From NCBI GenBank assembly GCA_017590115.1, contig JAGGNK010006448.1, positions 7,736,099-7,800,098 of the forward strand: 64,000 nucleotides of DNA, written 5' to 3'. Made by a program: the position numbers and the translations under genes. Under the pieces are notes generated by a model. The model saw only the letters and a program-made list of their open reading frames with translations. It ran no database searches and had not been told where the DNA came from. Shown here in pieces: positions 25,198-36,447 of this stretch; positions within the stretch are counted from its first letter, which is position 1, and the number at the start of each line of letters is the position of its first letter. The DNA comes from Montifringilla adamsi. Lineage: Eukaryota; Chordata; Aves; Passeriformes; Passeridae.

Positions 25198-27529
25198 TTC
25201 CCGTGTAATGAAACTCAGAGTTGATTTCAAGATTTTGGCACAATCTGACTAAAAAATATAACTACAACTGAAAATGTCCAAAAATATTTAAGTGCTTTTA
25301 GTTCCTAAATGAAAGATTTACTAAATATGAAAAAAAGCCTAAAGAAGTTGAATCAAACAGGAAAACAAAACCCCCCAAATCCCAGGTCTACCATATTTAT
25401 AAAAAGGTAGTTTGAAAAGAAATTTCTCTACTGTTCATTATATTCTTACTGGGTGAAATCCTATTACAGTTACACTAAATATATACCATTTAATATTTTG
25501 CTCCACAATATAATGCTAGAGCCTACCTCCTCCTCCTCTCACTTATTTTAAGAAAACAAAAGTACTTCTGGGTTTAATTCTGTGACCCATTGACAAGATT
25601 TATTGGACTGAAAGGACTCTGTAGAAAAAGGTAAAAATCTTAAGAAGCTCAAAACTGCCACAACTTATCCTTCAGGCTCCAGGAAATGAACAAATTTGTG
25701 AACATCGTACAAGTATGAAAGAGAACCCTGTATTTCAGTCCTTGAACAGAATTAGTTTCTCAGTTTAATGAACAGCAGTGTAGTTAGATAAACAGATTGT
25801 CAGCAGACTACTCTAGCCACTGGGAGGTAGAATTAATACTTTCCTTGCATGCTTTTTTTTCTCTGATAACAATGGTCAGAACACAAATACAAGAGGAGAA
25901 TGGGGACTATTTTCTTCTTGAAAGAAATGTGGACCATTTGAATCACTCAGGCTAACCTTCACATCCACTATGTTTTTTGATATTATTTCTGTGTTATTTG
26001 ACTGCCCTGTGCTCTTCATAACAACCTCATTTTATAATGCAGTTCTTCATTCCAGCCTTAGGAATCAGGAAAAGAGGATGTGTCTAGATTACTAGTTATC
26101 CACTTTGGGGACTAAAAATATTTTTTTCTTTTGAATTGTTTTCAACTACTATGGAAGTATGGTGCAAAAGAGAAATTGAGATCAAGAGAAAAGAATTACC
26201 AAAAGCCAGTTTTGACAGATTGTGGAATACTAGCTGGGTGGACAAAATGTGTGCTTTTGTGACACAAGAAATAGAGACTTCTATGACACAGTCTCTTCAG
26301 AGTAATCATTTTCAACAAGAAAGCAGCTTCAATAGAAGGTAGAAAGACTAATCTCAAAAGTAATCTCACAGAAATCTTTGTGATTGTATCACAAATTGCA
26401 TGAAGGGAGTTTATTGTTTTAAAATCAATGTATCTGTCTTATCTGTCCATTAGGTATAAAATACAAAGTTCCTACTTTTTAACCTACAATTTGAAGTAGT
26501 GAAGGTGTAAAATTCTTGGCACAAAGGAAAAAAAATAATCAAAAAGTTAATTTGCTGTTAGGACCAAACCCTGCAGAAATTTTGAATTGTTAGACAGCTC
26601 CATTTAGGTGCTCAAAGTTCACTTAACATCCACACATGCACAGGAAATAAACCCACTGGAAGTTATTCCAGTTTAAAGAATAGACAGTTTTGTGAATTAC
26701 ATTTAACTGCTTGCATGTTTCTTCACTAATTGTCCTCCAGAATTTTTTCATATATGAATAATTTTTTCATATGCTATTCATAAGATTTTTTGCTAGGCAA
26801 AATATGCTGAATGCACATCTTTTGGTAAGCCACAGGAAAATGAAATCCATGTCATTCACAGGAGCATACATTATCCAACAAGATTACAAAACACTATTAG
26901 GTGTGACAGAATATGTTAGCTGGTTTTAATCTTTGAAAATTCAGGTGAAATTTTATCAATAGAGATCCAAGAACCAAATTTCTTTATTTCGTAGAGAAAT
27001 AAGCAGATTTATCTTTTTTTGTTGTTTTTGTTGTTTAACCTGCATACAATGTTTGCTGAAATTAGGTTCTCTAGTAACAGAGGAATATATGCATCTTTCA
27101 CTAAATATTCAGTCAAGAACAAAGTAAAACTAAAAGTAAAACACTTTTGTCTTGAACAGAACAGCATCCTTTCAGCTAAGTGTGAAATTAAAGTTGCAGC
27201 CCTCATTCTGTGAATGAGATTATCTACTCCTTTACTTTCTTGTAGAAGTGATATAAGTAGAGATCAAACACCAAATTTTGCATGGGATAGATATGCTGAG
27301 GAGAATATCAGGAAATCATGAAAGGAGGAAAGGAACATTTTGCAAAACACAGTGCCTAGAATGACATTAGTTATCTACAAGATGCAGTTTGACCTGGTTC
27401 TACCCTTTGGAATCTCTTAACCCTGTCTCCAGACTGTTAGGTAGGCCCTTATGTCAGTCACTTTAAATAACAGGCTGGGCTCAAGTGTTTAATTTTTAAA
27501 TAATTACATTCAGGGTACCTCATTGTGAG
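25198..27529. other. No recognised gene
   Basis: AT-rich sequence without a recognisable coding region or repeat. Open frames at 26136-26342 and on both strands at 27009-27213 are short, without recognisable domains, and probably chance. Confidence 0.5.
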
Positions 27530-28120
27530 GTGAGTACTGAAGCTGTGCTATGCACATCAGTGTGTGCGCAGCTAAATGAGGCAGCTCACATATGCAGCAG
27601 TTTGTGCAGAAATGCACAAACCCAGAGCCAGCAGCTCTGTGCCAAACAGCATACATATATCCCCAGCTATGGTGGTGACATCATGACAGAGCATGGTTCC
27701 CAGCTGCTGTTAGAGCTATTGTCCCTGTGACACCCAAGGCTTGACCCAGACAAATCCTCAGAAAGAGGGTCCAGATCTACAAATCTCAAACTGCAGGGAG
27801 TGCCTGGGACAACACACTGAGGTTAGGCCAGATGGTTTTACAGCTTGTAGCAGCTGTGCAGTTGTCAAGAAGCAGTGCCACCAAATGAAAGAGCTGCAGG
27901 AGGAGGTCAGCAGACTGAGCAGCATCAGAGATGAAAGGAAAGCAGTTGAATGGTTCTTTTCCAAGCAGCTGCGGCTTCAAGTCTTGTCACTCTTGTTTTA
28001 AAGTGAGACAGAGCCTGTGCATGTCAGGGCGTGTGACATCCCAACCAGAAGTGAAAAGCAGCAGGTTCATAGCTGCTCATGGTTGAAATGAACTACGAAA
28101 GTCAGAGGGTCTGCAAAAGC
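27530..28120 (+). mobile_element. CR1-like ORF1 remnant (5' region of a LINE)
   Basis: An 86-codon open frame (27741-28001) carries Cys pairs (CRECLGQ, CSSCAVVKKQC) followed by a short coiled-coil-like block, MKELQEEVSRLSSIRDERK, then VEWFF. I recognise this order (Cys-rich segment, ELQEEVxRLRSIRE, aromatic pair) from memory as the N-terminal part of ORF1 in avian CR1 elements. The segment 27530-27740 is of similar composition and open for 66 codons, so it may belong to the same element. Most CR1 copies are severely 5'-truncated, so ORF1 sequence is uncommon. The family match is from memory and could be wrong; another LINE or an ERV gag-like fragment is the alternative. Confidence 0.55.
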
Positions 28121-28248
28121 TTACAAAGTTTTATGGTAAATTACACACTTGGCATGGAAACTGGTTTATTAGTCCCTGACCTCCTACCATAAAGACACAG
28201 CATGTGTTTTGGATAACAGGGTAGAGTGAAGGGAGAGAGAGATGAATT

Positions 28249-28366
28249 AAAAAGAGGGAGGGAGAGAGGGAGGGAGAGAGGAAGGAAGGAAGGAAGGAAG
28301 GAAGGAAGGAAGGAAGGAAGGAACGAAGGAAGGAAGGAAGGAAGGAAGGAAGGAAGGAAGGAAGGA
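28249..28366 (+). repeat. GGAA/GAGG purine microsatellite
   Basis: A GAGGGAGG-type start passes into a clean GAAG/GGAA tetranucleotide array from about 28281 to 28366. The whole 118-base stretch is purine except one C at 28324. It lies between two segments that I read as parts of CR1 ORF1. The minus-strand frame through it (Pro-Ser-Phe-Leu repeats) is an artefact. Confidence 0.95.
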
Positions 28367-28900
28367 TCAACAGTCTTGGCTGTAGTGTAAATCTATAAAT
28401 CCAGCTGGAGTGTCCAGAGTGCTGGAGGTCATACAAAGTACATGTACTGGGCTTGGTGGGGGTACCTTCTTAGAGAAAAATTTCTCACTTTCTATGCAAA
28501 TTAGTTATCAGTTACAGTCTGTTCTTCTAAACCTTTCTGGAAATAGGTTGGAGGGCTTTAGGGGTCTTTGGTGGCCTTAATCCCCCCCATGTCCATGCCA
28601 TTTTCAGCCTCATTCTTGCACTTGCACTACACTGTGTTGTGCTTATTTCCAGGAACGAGAACAAGGAATTTTTCCCAGGAAAATCCTGCCCTATCTCCAT
28701 GTTTTCTGCCCTTCTTCACCCATTTTCTGTTCTTTCTCACAGAACTGTTATTACCACCATTCCTTGGCTATTATCACCCACAATCCTCGGTTGGCCCCAT
28801 ATCTCTCCAGCTATTAGTGTTTGAGATATAACATTATCACCTTGTCTGCTCGGCCTCTATAGGGTGGCAAGTAGAAACTCCCATGATAACATTGCCTGGA
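28367..28900. other. Unidentified sequence between two CR1-like segments
   Basis: About 500 bases of moderately GC-richer sequence with open frames of 61-87 codons on the plus strand that I cannot identify. Since CR1 ORF1-like pieces lie on both sides, this and the adjacent GGAA array may be a later insertion into a CR1 copy. I see no terminal repeats that prove it. Confidence 0.35.
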
Positions 28901-29090
28901 AGCTGGCACCAAGAAGATGGCTTCTGCTGTTCCTGAAGACTTGTACCTAGAGAATATGTTCACTGTCCTCATAGCTGATAAGGAACTGAGGGCACTCTAA
29001 AACAAAAATTCAGAGCCAGCTGGCCCAGAGCTACACTACAGTACCAGGAGAAAATGCAGTGTTAGTAGTGGGAGACACCCTGTTTTAGGC
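28901..29090 (+). mobile_element. CR1-like ORF1 remnant, C-terminal portion
   Basis: In one plus-strand frame the peptide ASAVPEDLYLENMFTVL is followed, after stops, by SVLVVGDTLF at about 29050-29079. The latter resembles the VLVVGDSLLRG block near the end of CR1 ORF1 as I remember it, an esterase-like GDS motif. Here the residue after GD is Thr. Several stops interrupt the frame. It lies directly upstream of a CR1 3' end in the same orientation. Confidence 0.4.
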
Positions 29091-29099
29091 AATGGGGTT

Positions 29100-29318
29100 T
29101 CCCACCTCACTTGTGATGAGGGTAGTCAGACACAGGAACAGTTTGGCCAGAGAAGCTGTGGGCATCTCATCATTGGTAATATTCAAAGTCAGGTTGGATG
29201 GAGCTTTGAGCAACCTGACGTAGTGAAAATTCTCCCTGGCCATGGTGGAGGGATGGAACTAGGTAATCCTGGAAGGTCCCTCCCATCCCAAATCAATTTA
29301 AGATTTTATGATTGATAT
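29100..29318 (+). mobile_element. CR1 LINE 3' end
   Basis: The segment follows the well-known order of CR1 3'-untranslated sequence. There is a GGAACAG...CCAGAGAAGCTGTGG block, then TTCAAAGTCAGGTTGGATGG, GCTTTGAGCAACCTG, and a GGAACTAGGTAATCCTGGA segment leading to TCCCTCCCATCCCAAA. It ends in a degenerate octamer tail (TTTTATGATTGATAT). CR1 elements end in short octamer repeats and not poly(A), which fits. The copy is non-coding and divergent. It may be the 3' end of the same element as the ORF1-like pieces upstream, with ORF2 deleted. Confidence 0.85.
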
Positions 29319-32300
29319 TTGAGTGGCCCTCCATAAATTATCCCTGACACATTATTATGTCTACTGTAAAATTTTACTGTTCAGGATAAAGTTATGGGAT
29401 GCAGACTGACAAAATTCAGGATGAAACTGTGTTCTCCGTATCTTGTTGTATAATAGATGGGGTTCATTTTATAGAACTTACCAGAAGAAAATAAATTAAT
29501 TCCAGTTTCTAACTACTTTGAAATAACAAATTTCTGGCAAAAATAACATGAACTATATCCAGAGTAGACTACACAGTTACAACACCTAACAGCTGTACAA
29601 CAAACTAATGAATCAACATCCATGAAAATTTAATCAAGCATTCCTTACTCCTATCTCAACCCCAGTTGGTATAATTTTTTCCTGTGACCAACTACTATAT
29701 AAAATCTACTTGACACTGTATTTATTAAAATAACCCCTTATTTACGTACTATATCAGCTGTGATCTTTAACTGAGTTTCTGAAGTTGTTCAGATGTAAAA
29801 TATTTAATGCCTGAAAATTATTTTTCTTTTTTTTTTTTTTTTTTTTTTTAAATTCTAACCGCAAGCTGTAGAGAGTCAAATTTAGTAGTCTAAACATAGT
29901 TACCTAGTGGCAAGTTAGTTAAGATAGGTACCTGAACTATCCATATGGGGCTGGCAGTTGGAACACAAAAGATGTGTGAAATAATTCCTTCTGACAGTTA
30001 GAAGACAGGCAAGATGAGCCAATGGAGCTGAAATGGCTTCAGAGGTTGCATAATTACAGGCAGGTGATACCATCAGTCTCTGTATTTTTACTAGTTAGTT
30101 ACCTTTGCTTTACTACTTTGGGCTGTAAAACTCTTTGTTATACAAAGTATGATCACCTGCTTTAAAGGATTATCAGCTCCTGGCATCTGCATGTAAGTAT
30201 GCATCTTGCTGTTTTTACCTTTCTGTTGAGGCAGATCAGCAATTGCAGATATTTCAAAATAGCAGTACACCCTCTTGGAATGCAAGCAATATGAGATGTT
30301 ACTGCAGGCACAGCTGCTGGTTTTAAACTATAATGCATGGATTTTGTGTCACAGTGATAATGTTCTTTAAAACATTTCCTCTCAGCTCTCCAACTAATCA
30401 GAATATTTCCCTAACCAGACTCCAAAAACTGTCATCCATATCTTTTCCCACACATTTGCAGTATATTTTCTTCCACAAGCAATACAGGATGTAGAGTGCG
30501 CAATTAACAATTCATTGCTTGGAACTGAATTAAGAGAGTGAAATTCACTTGCTGGCTGTTCCACTATACATGACAGGCATCTGGCAACAAGAAGTGTGGT
30601 CAGAGTTCATCTGGCATCATCCAATTGTCTTTCGGACAACCAAAACATTCCTCTTACTATTTCAGGATTGTCACAGATCATTGTCCATGTGACATAAGTA
30701 GCTGTTTCATGTAGTATTAACTCTGGTCTCTGGACCATGAATTTTCCTTCAGGTTTCTGAATGACTAAGAACCTGTTCATGCTGTTCTGAATTCTGTGCT
30801 AAAATATGCTACTTCAGGTCTATTTACTGTGAAAAAATCAGGCCAGAATTAAGAGGTCATACAAATCAGCAAAGTATGATCTTAATACAAATTCCTGATT
30901 AATGTGAAATGGCTGAGCATCTGTTCAGACCATGTAGACCATGTATTTGTTCCATTTTTATTTTTCATTATAGATCCATGCAAAGCTGAATCCTCAGTTT
31001 GACTAACTCTCAAACTATGTCAAATGCGCAGAACAAGAAATAATTTCATTTTGGTGCAACTAATAAAGTACCAGATAAAATCTTTGCTGAGCTGGAGAAC
31101 AGAGAAGAATGTCTTCAGGGAAGTGAGAGAAGAGGCAGAATTGGAACTATCCAGAAACAAAAAATGGCACCTATTCATTCTGTTCATAGAAGGAAAAATG
31201 GGCGGCATAACTGTATGTCAACCTGAAAATACTTTTCAGATTCTTCTATTAAAACACTGGAAGGTAAGACTGTGCCTCTGTGTAGGGCCTATTGGCTACC
31301 TGTGGTTGGTTTGTCAGCCATTTTTTCCAGTTTGAATTCAGAGGCTTATAACAACATGAATGGTAAAAAGGGTTTATCTCTCATAAACATCCAAATTACA
31401 CTCTAGGTGGTTGGTTACACTTAAAGTCAAAATCTAAAAAATTGACATTGTCAGACACAGTCATTCACTAAGTATTATCATCATCTATATGGCACAGGGA
31501 GCTGAAAGCTTGTTCATTGGACCAATTCATTACTGTTTCCAAATCTCTCATCACAGCAGAAAGTAACCATAGAAGTCTTATAAAAAAGCCATAGAAGACC
31601 ACAGAAGTCTTATAAAAGTCTTCAGTGTGGTAGATTTTACATGCAATTTCATAATATATGTAATGGCTAATTACCTTAGGAAATAAACATCCCCACATAA
31701 ACATCCCTTTTTTTAAGTCTTTATTAATCTTTATTTGAGAAATCAACAGTTTTAGGATATAGACTTATATTTCAATCACAGCAGGACAAACCACAGGTTA
31801 AAAAAAGAATCTGCTAGCTAGGGCAAATGATAGAAAGAGAATTGTGAGAAACCAGCAGAAATGTTTGAATAGAGAAAATGCTGATTAAACAATACTTTAA
31901 AGTGAACTTTTAAATATCCTTTTCATTAAAAAGAACTTGTGAAGCTCTTCATTTCCATTCATTGTTAGTTCTCAAATTTGTCTGAAATAGTACACAAGCT
32001 GATCTCTGAAGAAAAAAAATAACAGCGTGTAACAGAGCCACTTATAGCTACAGACCAGTTTCAGGGCCAATATAATACATTTTAACATCTGTTTACCCAA
32101 ATGCAGCTCTTAAACTATCATGCAAGATAATCAGTACTATTTATGAATCATGTTTCCATGACAAGTGGAAACACCCATTACCCCCTTTACAGACAGCTGA
32201 CTTTCTGGGCCTAGAAGTCCTGCCCCTTTTGCCATCACAGGAGAGGCTTACCTGCCTTGCCTCACCTTGCCCCATGTGATCCCTGACTCCCAGTGATTGG

Positions 32301-32450
32301 ATGCTAACTGAAGCCACATGTTCTGGATTGCCCCAGAGGTACATCAATGCACTCCCATGGCCCACCAGTGTGATGCCATTTTGTCACATGTGATTTACAA
32401 ATGTTCTGTGATCCCATGGTTGCTTCAGAAGGTTCTGAAACTCCTCATAA

Positions 32451-32457
<7 letters not shown>
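29319..32457. other. No recognised gene; contains a poly(T) run
   Basis: AT-rich sequence. A 23-base T-run lies at 29827-29849. At 31567-31617 a segment around AGAAGTCTTATAAAA is repeated after 32 bases. A plus-strand open frame of 103 codons at 31024-31335 has plausible splice-like flanks (discussed as a finding) but no recognisable domain. Nothing else was recognised. Confidence 0.5.
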
Positions 32458-32496
<39 letters not shown>

Positions 32497-32528
32497 ATGT
32501 ATACACACACATATATATACACACACAT
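32458..32528. repeat. Compound TA/TG/CA microsatellite with inverted symmetry
   Basis: About twelve TA units run into about seven TG units, then ATGTATACACACACATATATATACACACACATG. The TATATA-TGTGTG half is complementary to the following CACACA-TATATA half, so the array can fold on itself. The run is bracketed by further TATA-rich sequence up to about 32660. Confidence 0.9.
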
Positions 32529-33279
32529 GTATAAAATTAGATGAAGGATATATATTTATTTATATATAGTCACATATATATTAGAAATATAAGCCTATAA
32601 ATGTATGTAAATGTATTCCTAAAAAGGATGCACAATGTGTATAATTGCATATATATAAACACACAAAATTTTAAAAATTATTTCTATGCATGTAATAAAA
32701 ATTACTAATAAAAATCAATATAAACATGTTGTCATTTAATATCTAAAAATATCATTTAATCTGAAAGATTTAACTAAGTCTAAAGTGAATGGAAAGAAAA
32801 AACAGCTTAAAAGACATCTTGGGCTCACTGCTTCAAAAGTTTCAATAATTCCTAAACCATTGTGGGCATGGAAATCTTAAGATGGGCAATGTGCCACTGA
32901 AGAGGGTAGAAGAACATGCACAAAACTGAATGTCTGTGGGATCACTTTGGTGAGGCCAGCAGTGAAACAACTGCTGAACACTGTGATATGAAAGAGGAGA
33001 CCATTTGGGGGAGTCTGGCCAAGAGGCCCCAGACTGTCAGCTCCAAACTTCCAGAGTGACCAAACAAAGTTAATGGGGAAACCTCTCAAGTTTGTGCTGT
33101 GTGGGATGATACAGGTATTGTGGTCAACTATAATGGAAAGCCAGGACAAGAAGACAATATCTTATGAGCTTGTACAGGAAAATCACTGATGGAATTCTGA
33201 AAACAATTATATAATTCAGAAGAAATTACAAATGGACTAGCTGTTTAGAAAAACTGAATCATTAATGATTTAGAAACAC
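32529..33279. other. AT-rich sequence without a recognised gene
   Basis: The first 200 bases are rich in TATATA and ACACA steps adjoining the compound microsatellite. The rest has one unremarkable minus-strand open frame (32877-33149) with no recognised domain. Confidence 0.5.
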
Positions 33280-33600
33280 TGGTTTTGTTGAAAAGGACAT
33301 TTAAAATCATGTAGCTTCAACCCCTTGCCATAGGTAGAGACTTTTCACTAGACCAGCTTGCTCAAAGCACTATCCAATCTGGTCCCGAACACTGTAGTTA
33401 TGAGGCACAGCTTCTATAGGTAACCTTTTCCAGTGTCATATCACACTCAGAATGAAAAATTTCTTCCTCAGACCTAGTTTAAATCTACTCTGTTTACATC
33501 TATTCCCCTATGCCTATTTTAAAAGTCCCACTCCAGCTTTTGTGTAGGCCCCTTTGGATACAGAAAAGCTTCTAATAGGTGATTCATGTCTTTCATCAGA
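33280..33600 (-). mobile_element. CR1 LINE 3' end, inverted
   Basis: Read on the minus strand, this follows the CR1 3'-untranslated order in reverse. On the plus strand one sees CTTCAACCCCTTGCCATAGG, then ACTAGACCAGCTTGCTCAAA, CTATCCAATCTGGTCCCGAA, AACCTTTTCCAGTGTCATAT, a TTTCTTCCTCAGACCTAGTT block, and AAAAGTCCCACTCCAGCTTT. The 3' end lies near 33280 and the 5' truncation near 33600. No coding sequence is retained. Divergence is considerable, as in an old copy. The boundaries are estimates. Confidence 0.85.
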
Positions 33601-34779
33601 AAAACAGATACAGAAAATATCTGTATTTCCTGTGACCTGAAATATATGTACAAAGTGGGGCATATGTTCTTAATTACAGTTTAGCTCAGGACATAACACA
33701 AAAAACACAATATGATGAAAAAAATGTATATTAAAAGGAAAACTGAAGGAGAATGAGAGCTTGAAGATGACATGTCTTATGGTTTTTATTGTGTTTCTTA
33801 TGGATGTAAAGTTTTGTGGTTACAGATACATAAGTGTGTAACACCAAAGGTTATGCTGACTATTTTTTAGTTACCCAGCTTCTGAAAGAAAAAATGGATA
33901 TATAGTAAAGGATTTGAGATGATGAATTCATGTGCATGCAAGTTCCCATCCCTGAGTATATGTTTCATAGGCTTTAAATTTTTAAACTGTGAAACTAAGC
34001 AGCTTCTCCAAAGCACTGGGATTTGAGGGTTGAAAAGGTTATTTCTCCATTTTCTTCAATACTGCTGAAAATCAAAATTGTGCAGGCCCTCATCCACAAC
34101 CAGAATATTATGGAGTGGAACAAATTGTAAAGGGGTAGAAATTTTTTTGCACAGCTGATAAGAAGGTTTTTTCACTCACAAAAGGAACAAAGTTACTGCT
34201 GTCAACAGGAAGTGAGAACTTTGAGGTAGACCTGAAGTTTACACAAGAATGAGTTCAGTGTTGGTTTATAGTCTATGCAGATGGGGAGCTTGAAGAAATT
34301 TTATAAACAAAATTTCCACATTGCTGAATCCTAGTTATGCTTTTTTTAGTGGTAAAAGATTTCTGTATATATTAAAAAACAATCCAAATCCAAAGGAAAA
34401 GATCATTCCTAGAAATTGAATAGCTTGTAGTCCTTCAGCAGCAAAATAAAACAATATCCTCCTGGGCACTCTGAAGTTATATCTGACGATTTTGACAACT
34501 CAGCAGCCTATTTTGGAACACTCAAAGTAAAAGTGTATCCACTTTATGATCTTTTCCTCGTGGTTACTGTCAGGGTAAATGGTAACCAATTCTTCTTTTG
34601 CTGCACCTGTGCTGAAACCTGTGCTGAAACAGAGAAGCTGTATTTACAGATATAATACATGGATACCTATAATACTGCTGAGGCAAAAAAGACCTAAAGG
34701 ATGCACACAAGGTTTTTGAAATATATAAAGCTTTCCTTTTTGAAGGGAGTCCAAAATCTTTGCATTTGGATTTAGAGTG
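33601..34779. other. No recognised gene
   Basis: AT-rich sequence with no recognised coding region. A 12-bp unit (ACCTGTGCTGAA) is perfectly duplicated in tandem at 34605-34628. Nothing else could be named. Confidence 0.5.
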
Positions 34780-35058
34780 AGTTTTCCTTTTTGTGTTGTT
34801 TTCTTTGAGTTTTTGTTTGAAGTTTTTGTTGGGTTTTTTGGGCTTTTGTTTTTTGTTCTGTGTTGGTTTAATTTTTTATTTTGTTTGGTTGGCTGGATTT
34901 TTAGGGTTTTGGGTTTTTTATCGTTTTTTGTTTTGTTTTTGTTTTTTTTTTTTTTTTTTTTTTTTTTTGTTTGCTTGTTTTTGTTTTTTGTTTTTGTTTG
35001 TTTTGTGGGATTTTTTTTGTTTGTTTGTAGTTTTGTGGGGTTTGTGTTGTTGTTTTTC
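34780..35058 (+). repeat. Long T/G-rich low-complexity tract with 27-base T run
   Basis: Nearly 280 bases consist of T runs broken by single or grouped G, with rare A or C. A pure T run spans 34942-34968. On the opposite strand it yields a 181-codon open frame of Lys, Asn, Thr and Pro (34644-35189), and on this strand Phe/Leu/Cys-rich frames. These are composition artefacts and should not be annotated as genes. Similar T/G or A/C tracts recur elsewhere in the window. Confidence 0.9.
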
Positions 35059-35329
35059 AGATTACATAAAACTGTACCTCCATCAGAAGCAGAAAGCTTC
35101 AAGTTACCCTGTCTAGTACACAGATGTTGACAAAAAATGCTGATCCATGTGGTGCAGAAAGAAGGCTTTCCTTTGAAACCTGAGCGCATAGAGAAGACCT
35201 CCTAGAAACAAAAAAACCTGCAAACCTAAGTGTTTTTAAAATTTATGTGGGATTTCTTCCAGGGATTTAATTCTCCCCACAGCATCATGACAAGAATTGA
35301 AATATTGTTTTGGTTGACCAGGGTAAGAT

Positions 35330-36447
35330 TGTCTTTTGCAATAAAGCAAGTACTTGCATGAATGAGGAGAGAGCAGTGGATATTGTTTGCTACAAATCTA
35401 ACAAGGTTTTCCACACTGTATCTTTTAACATCCTCACAGGCAAACTGAGGAAGTGTGGACTGGATGAGTGGACAGTAAGGTGGATTGAGAACTTGCTACA
35501 TGGCAGATCCCAGAGGGTTATAATCAGTGACAGAGGGTCTGTTTGGAGGCCAGTCACTAATGATGTGCCCCAAGGTTCAATACTGGGCCCAGTATGTTTA
35601 ACTTATGCATTAATTACTTGGATGAAGAAACAGGGACCTCATGAAGTTCACTAACAATATAAAACTGTGAGGAGTGGTTAATACACCAGGGAGCTGTGCA
35701 GCCCTTCAGAAAAAAACCTGACAGGTTGCAGAGATGGGCAGAAAGAAATCATCTGGAATTCCACAAAGGCAAATGCAATGTCCTGCACCTGAGGAGGAAT
35801 AACCCCCTGCACCAGCACAGGCTGGGGGCCAACCTGCTGAAAAGCAGCTCTTCAGAGAACGATCTGGGGTTCCTGGTGGGAGCAAGATGTCCATGAGTCA
35901 GCAGTGTGACCTTGGGACCAAAAAGGCCAGTAGTATCCTGGAGTTCTTTAGGAAGAACTTTGCAAGCAGGTTGAGGGAGGTGATCCTGTCTCTACTCAGT
36001 CCTAGAGAGACAACATCTGCAGTTTTGGGCTCCTCACTGCAGGAGAGACAGGAAGTTCCTGGAGCAGGTCACAGAAATTAAGGATCTTAAGGTTGAGAGC
36101 TGGGCCTGTTCAGACTCAAGAAGGGATGACTGAGAGGGGACCTCATCAATGTCTATAAGTATCTGAAGAGAAGCCAGGCTCTTCTTGCTGGTGCCAAGCA
36201 CTGGGACAAGAGGCAATAGGCAGAGACTGATGCACAGGAAGTTCCACCCAAGCATGAAGAAAAACTTCTACAATGTGCAAGTGACCACCCACTGGAACAG
36301 ATTACCCAGTCTCCCTCAAGGAGAGATTCAAGAACTGGATGCAATCCTGTGCTAAGTGCTCTAGGATGACTCTGCTAGAGCAGGGAGGTTTGATCTGATG
36401 ACCCACTGTGATATCTTCCAACCTGATCCATTATGTGATTCTGTGTT
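35330..36447 (+). mobile_element. CR1 LINE: partial reverse transcriptase plus 3' UTR
   Basis: This is the best-preserved CR1 here. The frame begins near ERAVDIVCYKSNKVFHTV (RT motif A region), continues with LRKCGLDEWTVRWIENLLHG, then RPVTNDVPQGSILGPV (the conserved PQG block). After a frame change come GKCNVLHLRRNNPLHQHRLG and, after another, SMSQQCDLGTKKASSI. The catalytic box equivalent to FADD reads Phe-Thr-Asn-Asn at 35647-35658, so both aspartates are lost. The 3' UTR runs from about 36100 (GAGAGGGGACCTCATCAATG) to an octamer-like tail (ATGTGATTCTGTG) near 36447. It is 5'-truncated and has frameshifts and stops, so it cannot mobilise itself. Confidence 0.93.

Noticed and set aside
28131..28436. 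101-codon minus-strand frame with Leu-Pro-Ser-Phe repeats
   Set aside because: It is the translation of the GGAA microsatellite.
34644..35189. 181-codon minus-strand open frame rich in Lys, Asn and Thr
   Set aside because: It is the translation of a T/G low-complexity tract. Length and composition follow from the absence of stop codons in such sequence.
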